Source: Clostridium sp.
GTDB taxonomy: Bacteria > Bacteroidota > Bacteroidia > Bacteroidales > Muribaculaceae
DNA: 39,297 bases
Assembly (NCBI GenBank): GCA_023663805.1
Contig: JAMPGR010000011.1
Coordinates: 1 to 39,297, forward strand
Direction: 5' to 3'
This document shows positions 34,780-39,297 of the stretch, in pieces. The position numbers were made by a program, and so were the translations under genes. The notes under the pieces were generated by a model. That model did no database searches. It was given only the letters and a program-made list of their open reading frames with translations, and was not told the origin of the DNA. Numbering within the stretch: position 1 is the first letter of the stretch; each line of letters opens with the position of its first letter.

Positions 34780-34851
34780 GACTGGACCGACAAGTCCGAC
34801 TGGTCAGACTTGTCCGACTGGTCAGACTTGTCCGACTGGTCAGACTTGTCC
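34780..34851 (+). repeat. 18-bp tandem repeat behind the helicase gene
   Basis: Three identical copies of gactggtcagacttgtcc (34798-34851) follow one diverged copy (34780-34797, gactggaccgacaagtcc). The first copy contains gacaagtc, the inverse of gacttgtc in the others, so RNA hairpins can form between copies. Confidence 0.9.
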
Positions 34852-34879
34852 GAAAATCCACCGCCCACAAAGCAGAACC

Positions 34880-34908
34880 GGCCGGAATCCTACTGGGGGA
34901 CTCCGGCC
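34880..34908. terminator. Terminator between the helicase gene and nagB
   Basis: ggccggaatcc (34880-34890) pairs with ggactccggcc (34898-34908) with one mismatch and a 7-nt loop, between convergent genes. No long T-tract on either side. Confidence 0.65.
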
Positions 34909-34929
34909 AGTTGTATATCAGGCGGATTA

Positions 34930-35739
34930 TCAGAGTTGCGACTCGGGGTCTAGATTGTGCTGCTCGATATCCATGTAGTAGCGGTACGTTCCGACCTTCA
35001 GGTCGTCGCAGGCGGCATCGTCAGCAACGATGATTGCCTTCGGGTGCATCTGCAGGGCGGAGATGGTCCACATCTGTGTGATGCCACCCTCGACGCCATG
35101 ATGGAGCGCACGAGCCTTGTTGTGGCCGTTGACAATCAGCAGGACGCTGCGGGCGTCCATAATCGTTCCGACACCCACGGTCAGCGCCGTCTTCGGAACG
35201 AGGTCAACGTTGTTGTCGAAGAAGCGCGAGTTGGCGATTATCGTGTCGCGGGTCAGGGTCTTCATACGTGTACGCGAGGTCAGCGACGAACCGGGTTCGT
35301 TGAACGCGATGTGACCGTCGGGGCCGACACCGCCGAGGAAGAGGTCGATACCACCGTAGGAGCGGATCTTCTCCTCGTAGCGGGCGCATTCCTCAACGGG
35401 ATCTTCAGCGTTGCCGTTCAGGATGTTGACATTCTCCGGAAGGATGTCAATCTGGTTAAAGAAGTTGGTCCACATGAAGGTGTAATAACTCTGCTCGTGG
35501 TCGCGGGGTATTCCGCAGTATTCGTCCATATTGAACGTCACGACATTCTTGAACGAAACCTTTCCCTCCTTGTTCAGGCGGATCAGGGCGCGGTACATCC
35601 CGAGGGGTGAACTGCCGGTCGGGCAACCGAGCACGAAGGGGTGTTCGGCTGTCGGCTTCGCTTCGTTGATACGGGCGGCGACGTAGCGGGCGGCCCATTC
35701 CGACACGCGGTCGTAGTCGGGTTCGATAATCAGTCTCAT
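34930..35739 (-). CDS. nagB: Glucosamine-6-phosphate deaminase
   Basis: 269-aa cytosolic enzyme converting glucosamine 6-phosphate to fructose 6-phosphate and ammonia. Catalytic residues fall at the E. coli NagB numbers: D72 (FNMDEY), D141 and H143 ([11 protein letters not shown]) and E148. The phosphate loop GCPTGSSP is at 38-45. Length matches the hexameric enterobacterial type. It is the second gene after the TPR protein gene (33-nt gap, leftward). It would feed amino sugars from mucin or cell wall into glycolysis. Confidence 0.97.
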   Translation of the reverse strand: MRLIIEPDYDRVSEWAARYVAARINEAKPTAEHPFVLGCPTGSSPLGMYRALIRLNKEGKVSFKNVVTFNMDEYCGIPRDHEQSYYTFMWTNFFNQIDILPENVNILNGNAEDPVEECARYEEKIRSYGGIDLFLGGVGPDGHIAFNEPGSSLTSRTRMKTLTRDTIIANSRFFDNNVDLVPKTALTVGVGTIMDARSVLLIVNGHNKARALHHGVEGGITQMWTISALQMHPKAIIVADDAACDDLKVGTYRYYMDIEQHNLDPESQL

Positions 35740-35772
35740 CAGTATGAAAGATTTAAGTATGTGTTAACAGTC

Positions 35773-36459
35773 TTATTCCTGACCTGCCTGGAGTTCGGCG
35801 CGGCGGAGATATTTCTCGAGGTCTACGCTGATCTGGTCGCCGTAGGTCGGATATTTCTCGATGATCTCGCGATAGAGGGCGGCTTCGGCTTTGTAGTCCT
35901 TCAGTTCGCGATAGACGTTAGCCTCCTTTATCATGAAAACCGGAGTGTAGTATGGATTGTTGTCGGACTGGCTGACAGCCTTTTTAAAACATGAGAGAGC
36001 CTGGTCATACTGTTTCAGGTTGACGTAGCAGTCGCCCTGGAGCGAGATAGCCGATGCGCCGATGATCTCTTCGCTCGGATCATATTTCTTCGCATATTCG
36101 AGGGCTTCTTCATATTTCCCCTCCTGGTAGAGGAGCATGGCGGCCTGGAGGTTCGCACGGTTTCCGGCGGCGTAGCCGTAGTCTTCGGCGATTTTCTTAT
36201 ACTGTTCCAGTGCGAGCGAGTCATTGCCCATGACGAGGGTCAGGTCGGCTTCGCCAATCGCATCGTTGGCTTTCTTGATGCCAGGCATGCGAACCGCATA
36301 GACATAAATCAGTACGATCGCAACGATTGCGGCGAGCGCTACGCAGCAGTAGACGAGGATTTTGGAATTTTTCTGGACCTTCTGTCCGATCCCGGTCAGC
36401 GAGTCATTCAGGTCGTCAATCGCTGTGTGGGTCTCTTCTTCGTGATGTTTGTTTGCCAT
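35773..36459 (-). CDS. TPR-repeat membrane-anchored protein
   Basis: 228 aa. A charged N-terminus (about 1-30) is followed by one membrane span (about 33-55, KILVYCCVALAAIVAIVLIYVYAV). The rest contains about four to five tetratricopeptide-like repeats (ALEQYKKIAEDYGYAAGNRA; YQEGKYEEALEYAKKY; YVNLKQYDQALSCFKKAV; YRELKDYKAEAALYREII). The topology resembles YfgM-type proteins that work with the SecYEG translocon, although the partner here is unknown. It is upstream of nagB and has its own promoter. Confidence 0.85.
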   Translation of the reverse strand: MANKHHEEETHTAIDDLNDSLTGIGQKVQKNSKILVYCCVALAAIVAIVLIYVYAVRMPGIKKANDAIGEADLTLVMGNDSLALEQYKKIAEDYGYAAGNRANLQAAMLLYQEGKYEEALEYAKKYDPSEEIIGASAISLQGDCYVNLKQYDQALSCFKKAVSQSDNNPYYTPVFMIKEANVYRELKDYKAEAALYREIIEKYPTYGDQISVDLEKYLRRAELQAGQE

Positions 36460-36543
36460 TGTGATGTTATGTTCTTGTTTTTATTTCGAATATTCACCGG
36501 CGGCACCGGCGGCCGCTTCCGGCCGCAGCCCGCTATCGAAGTG

Positions 36544-36551
36544 CAAAGTTA
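36544..36551 (-). promoter_or_regulatory. Promoter -7 element of the TPR-nagB unit
   Basis: Minus-strand TAACTTTG matches consensus exactly; TTCG (36574-36571) at 19-nt spacing is a weaker -33 match. The leader to the ATG at 36459 is about 78 nt. Confidence 0.55.
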
Positions 36552-36594
36552 ATAGTTTATTGCGACTATACGAAATTTTTGGATTGGCAAATTT

Positions 36595-36639
36595 AAAAAA
36601 AACCTCCGCCGGGGTGCTTTCGGGGCGCCGGGGCGGAGG
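36595..36639 (-). terminator. Intrinsic terminator of menG-pepO
   Basis: Reading leftward, cctccgcc (36639-36632) pairs with ggcggagg (36610-36603) around a GC-rich loop and is followed by eight T (36602-36595). It begins 18 nt after the pepO stop. Confidence 0.85.
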
Positions 36640-36656
36640 ATTTCAGTCATTTTCCG

Positions 36657-38702
36657 TTACCAAATGACGACGCGTTCGGCCTCGGGACGGAACATCGGCT
36701 GTCCCTCGACGATTCCGAATGCCTCGAAGAAGGGGGCGAGGTTCCGGAGCGTCACGTTGACGCGGTTGCGACCGAGCGAGTGGACGTCGCCCGAAGTCAG
36801 CGAGCGGATTTCCTCGTCGCGAATATTGGTTGCCCAGAGATTGGCGTAGTTCATGTAGAACACCTGCTCGGGGGTCAGGCCGTCGATCAGGGCCGACTCC
36901 GATTCGATGTCGACACCCTTGCGCTTCTGCGAGTCGCGGAAGGCGGTCATCGCAACGCGGAGGCCACCCTGGTCGGCGATGTTCTCGCCGAGGGTATACT
37001 GTCCGTTGGCATGGAGGCCGGGGAGAACCTCGACGGCATTGAACTGCTCGACAAGGCCGCCGGCGAGTTTTTCGAACGCCTCGGCGTCTTCGGGGGTCCA
37101 CCAGTCGGTCATGTTTCCGTCGGCGTCGAACTGGCGTCCCTGGTCGTCGAAGCCGTGGGTCATTTCGTGGCCGATAACGACGCCGATGCCGCCGTAGTTC
37201 TCTGCGTCGGAAGCCTCGGGATCGAAGAAGGGAGCCTGGAGGATAGCGGCGGGGAAGACAATTTCGTTGGCCAGCGGATTATAATAGGCGTTGACTGTCT
37301 GTGGTGTCATGCCCCATTCCGAGCGGTCGACCGGCTTGCCCCATTTCGAGTAGATGTCGGCCTGGTGCCACATCCCGACGTTATGCATGTTCTCATAATA
37401 ACTCAGGGCGGGATCGATTTCGAGAGTCGAGTAGTCCTTCCACTGGTCGGGGTAACCGATCTTGACGGTAAAGGCGTTCAGTTTCTTCAGGGCTTTCAGT
37501 TTCGTCTCGTCGCTCATCCACTCGAGGTTGATTATATGCTTTCCGAGGGCCGTACGGAGGTTCTCAACGAGACCGACCATATATTCCTTAGATGACTGGG
37601 GGAAATATTTCTCGACATAGAGTTCGCCGACAGCTTCGCCCATGGCTCCTTCGGTCGCGCCGAGAGCGCGTTTCCAGCGGGGACGCATCTGCTGCACGCC
37701 GCTCATGACCTTGCTGAATTCGAACGACGCGTCGGAGAATTTGTCGCTCAGCATCGGAGCGGCCTGCGAGACATATTTCCAGAGGTAGTAGTCCTTGATC
37801 TCGCGGTCTGTCAGCGAGGCGATCAGGTCGTTGGCCTGTTTGACGGAGTTGATTTCTGTGACGATGACTGTCTCGGGCGAGGGGATGTTCATCGTCTCGA
37901 TAAAGAAGCGGTCCCAGTTGATCGCGGGATACATCTCCTTCAGCTGGGCGAACGTGCGGGGGTTGTACATCGCGGGGATATTGCGGCTCTGTTCGCGGGT
38001 CCAGGCGGAGTCGGCCAGGGCGGTCTCGATCTTCATGACGTTGGCCGTGATACGCTTCGCGTCCTTCGACGAGAATCCGGCGTTGCGCATCTGGGTCGTG
38101 ATCAGTTTCTTATAGGCTTCGCGCACCTCTTTGTTACGCTTGTCGTTCTCGAGGTAGTAGTCGCGATCGCCGAGGCCCATGCCGCCGCCGCCGACATACA
38201 TCGCATATTCGTTCGAGTTGACGAGATTCTCCTGGGGTCCGGCCGAGAAGAAGGGGCTGGCGTAGTTGCCGTGGAGCCAGAGGAAGAGATCCTCCATACC
38301 TTCGTGGGGGGTCTCCTCGATACGGCGGAGATCGGCCTGGATCGGCTTGGCACCCTCGGCGTTACGGCGGATGGAGTCCATTGCCTGGGAATATATAGTC
38401 GCGACTTTGAAGGCGACCGTTCCGGGAAGGGGATTCTCGGAGGCGAGGTTCATGACGATCTCCTTGACGCGGGCGTCGCTCGAGTCGGAGAGGATGTTGA
38501 ATTTGCCGTAGCGGGCATGCTCGGCTGTCAGGGGGTGGGAATCCATCCACCCCTTGTTGACATGGAGATAGAAGTCTGTTCCGGCCGGGGTCGATTTGTC
38601 GAAGTCGGCCGGGTCGAGGCTCTTCAGGTGCTCCTGGGCGAAAGCGGGGGTCGCGGCGGCCAGAGCAATCGCGACAGATGCGGCGATGTTGAAAAGTTTC
38701 AT
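36657..38702 (-). CDS. pepO: M13 family zinc metallopeptidase (PepO-like)
   Basis: 681 aa with a signal peptide (1-22, ending AFAQ), so periplasmic or secreted; no lipobox Cys is seen. The N-terminal M13 domain (about 35-440) is followed by the catalytic domain: NAYYNP (471-476, substrate contact), zinc site HEMTH (512-516) and the third ligand E573 in GENIADQGG. It ends in VVIW, close to the usual C-terminal W motif. It is an oligopeptidase of the neprilysin family and probably degrades peptides in the envelope. It follows menG by 16 nt and ends at a strong terminator. Confidence 0.93.
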   Translation of the reverse strand: MKLFNIAASVAIALAAATPAFAQEHLKSLDPADFDKSTPAGTDFYLHVNKGWMDSHPLTAEHARYGKFNILSDSSDARVKEIVMNLASENPLPGTVAFKVATIYSQAMDSIRRNAEGAKPIQADLRRIEETPHEGMEDLFLWLHGNYASPFFSAGPQENLVNSNEYAMYVGGGGMGLGDRDYYLENDKRNKEVREAYKKLITTQMRNAGFSSKDAKRITANVMKIETALADSAWTREQSRNIPAMYNPRTFAQLKEMYPAINWDRFFIETMNIPSPETVIVTEINSVKQANDLIASLTDREIKDYYLWKYVSQAAPMLSDKFSDASFEFSKVMSGVQQMRPRWKRALGATEGAMGEAVGELYVEKYFPQSSKEYMVGLVENLRTALGKHIINLEWMSDETKLKALKKLNAFTVKIGYPDQWKDYSTLEIDPALSYYENMHNVGMWHQADIYSKWGKPVDRSEWGMTPQTVNAYYNPLANEIVFPAAILQAPFFDPEASDAENYGGIGVVIGHEMTHGFDDQGRQFDADGNMTDWWTPEDAEAFEKLAGGLVEQFNAVEVLPGLHANGQYTLGENIADQGGLRVAMTAFRDSQKRKGVDIESESALIDGLTPEQVFYMNYANLWATNIRDEEIRSLTSGDVHSLGRNRVNVTLRNLAPFFEAFGIVEGQPMFRPEAERVVIW

Positions 38703-38718
38703 ATTTTTTCGGGTTGTG

Positions 38719-39297
38719 TTATCTGTTATTCGGTTTGCGGGCTGTGTAGATTGTGCAGACGCCGAAGGTCAGCCGCTCGAACGAGGTGTCGGAGAACCCT
38801 TCGCCACGCATGATTGACAGCATAGCGTCGCCCTGCGGAACGGCGGCGATGCTCTCGGGGAGGTAGGAGTAGGCGCGGACGTCGTGCGAGGCGATCCGTC
38901 CGGCCAGAGGAATGACCCACGAGGTATAGGCACGGTAGAAAGGCCTGACCAGAGGGGAGACAGGGGTCGACAATTCGATGACCGACAGCATTCCGCCTGG
39001 ACGCAGAACGCGGAGCATCTCGCGGTAGCCGCGGTCGAGGTGTTCGAAGTTACGGACGCCGTAGGCGACCGTGACGGTGTCGAACGAGCAGTCGTCGAAC
39101 GGGAGCGCGAGACAGTCGCCGGCGACGAAATCGATCCGGCCGGAGAGTCCGGCTTCGTCGACCTTCCGCCGGCCGATCGAGAGCATGCCTTCGGAGAGGT
39201 CGATGCCCGTGACGGTCGTCCCGGAGATCTTCCGGGCCAGTTCGATCGCGAGGTCGCCCGTTCCGGTCGCTACGTCGAGAATCCGGCGGGGCGCGGC
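38719..39297 (-). CDS. menG: Demethylmenaquinone methyltransferase (UbiE/MenG), partial
   Basis: C-terminal 192 residues of a SAM-dependent methyltransferase; the start lies beyond the right edge. The visible part opens with RRILDVATGTGDLAIELA (SAM motif I), then VTGIDLSEGML, DCLALPFDD, VAYGVRNFEHLDRGYREM and RVLRPGGMLSVIELSTP, all UbiE/MenG signatures. It performs the last methylation in menaquinone synthesis; MenG is preferred since Bacteroidales make menaquinone. An internal ATG at 39186 is not the start, as motif I lies upstream of it. It is co-transcribed with pepO. Confidence 0.93.
   Translation of the reverse strand, partial: AAPRRILDVATGTGDLAIELARKISGTTVTGIDLSEGMLSIGRRKVDEAGLSGRIDFVAGDCLALPFDDCSFDTVTVAYGVRNFEHLDRGYREMLRVLRPGGMLSVIELSTPVSPLVRPFYRAYTSWVIPLAGRIASHDVRAYSYLPESIAAVPQGDAMLSIMRGEGFSDTSFERLTFGVCTIYTARKPNNR

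Noticed and set aside
34780..34851. CRISPR array or attachment site
   Set aside because: 18-bp units abut without spacers, with no integrase or cas gene nearby.
1..39297. tRNA or rRNA genes
   Set aside because: No cloverleaf-like or rRNA-like stretch was recognised in any spacer; a dedicated scan could still find one missed by eye.

Overview
The window looks like a chromosomal segment of a Bacteroidales bacterium. Several promoters match the Bacteroidetes TTTG-N(19-23)-TAnnTTTG form, ribosome binding sites are not Shine-Dalgarno-like, FeoA and FeoB are fused, and a menaquinone methyltransferase gene is present. The moderately high GC content and the oxalate genes would suit a gut Muribaculaceae-like organism, but that family assignment is inference.

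Layout, left to right. 1-450: the start of a leftward gene and an AT-rich spacer. 451-2898 (-): FeoAB ferrous iron transporter. 3135-6337 (+): LptF/LptG-type permease and RibBA (riboflavin). 6528-7811 (+): two YtxH-like proteins, a holin_3_6-type membrane protein and an unrecognised small protein. 7861-9280 (+): PrmA and a small outer-membrane-like protein. 9579-10148 (+): SlyD with a Cys-rich tail. 10246-12375 (-): a secreted DUF362 protein and FucO. 12494-13789 (+): a split ThrE/YjjPB-type exporter. 13988-19799 (+): PanC, PanD, Ffh, FolD, CapA-like protein, RecR and a GNAT acetyltransferase, closely packed. 19846-20793 (+): an Rpn/PD-(D/E)XK nuclease with a 12-bp coding repeat. 20866-22802 (+): an Agp-type phosphatase and a PAP2 phosphatase.

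The most interesting block is 22912-27116 (+): formyl-CoA:oxalate CoA-transferase (frc), oxalyl-CoA decarboxylase (oxc) and an AEC-family carrier very like E. coli YfdV. This is the order of the enterobacterial yfdW-yfdU-yfdV core. Together they would import oxalate, activate it with formyl-CoA, decarboxylate it and release formate and CO2, consuming a proton. A terminator-like hairpin lies between frc and oxc. The Frc also carries Glu where the Oxalobacter enzyme has its active-site Trp48.

Further right: a decayed secreted protein gene (27413-27906, -), a GH2 glycosidase and SGNH hydrolase pair (+), a DUF805 protein (-) divergent from a dGTPase-like HD hydrolase and a UvrD-type helicase (+), then leftward genes for NagB, a TPR membrane protein, an M13 peptidase and the C-terminal part of MenG, which runs off the right edge.

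No rRNA, tRNA, CRISPR array or intact insertion sequence was seen. Non-coding points of interest are a leftward promoter at 9402-9433 with no known gene, a structured leader ahead of the ytxH genes, an 18-bp tandem repeat at 34780-34851 and a possible interspersed repeat at 30564-30800.
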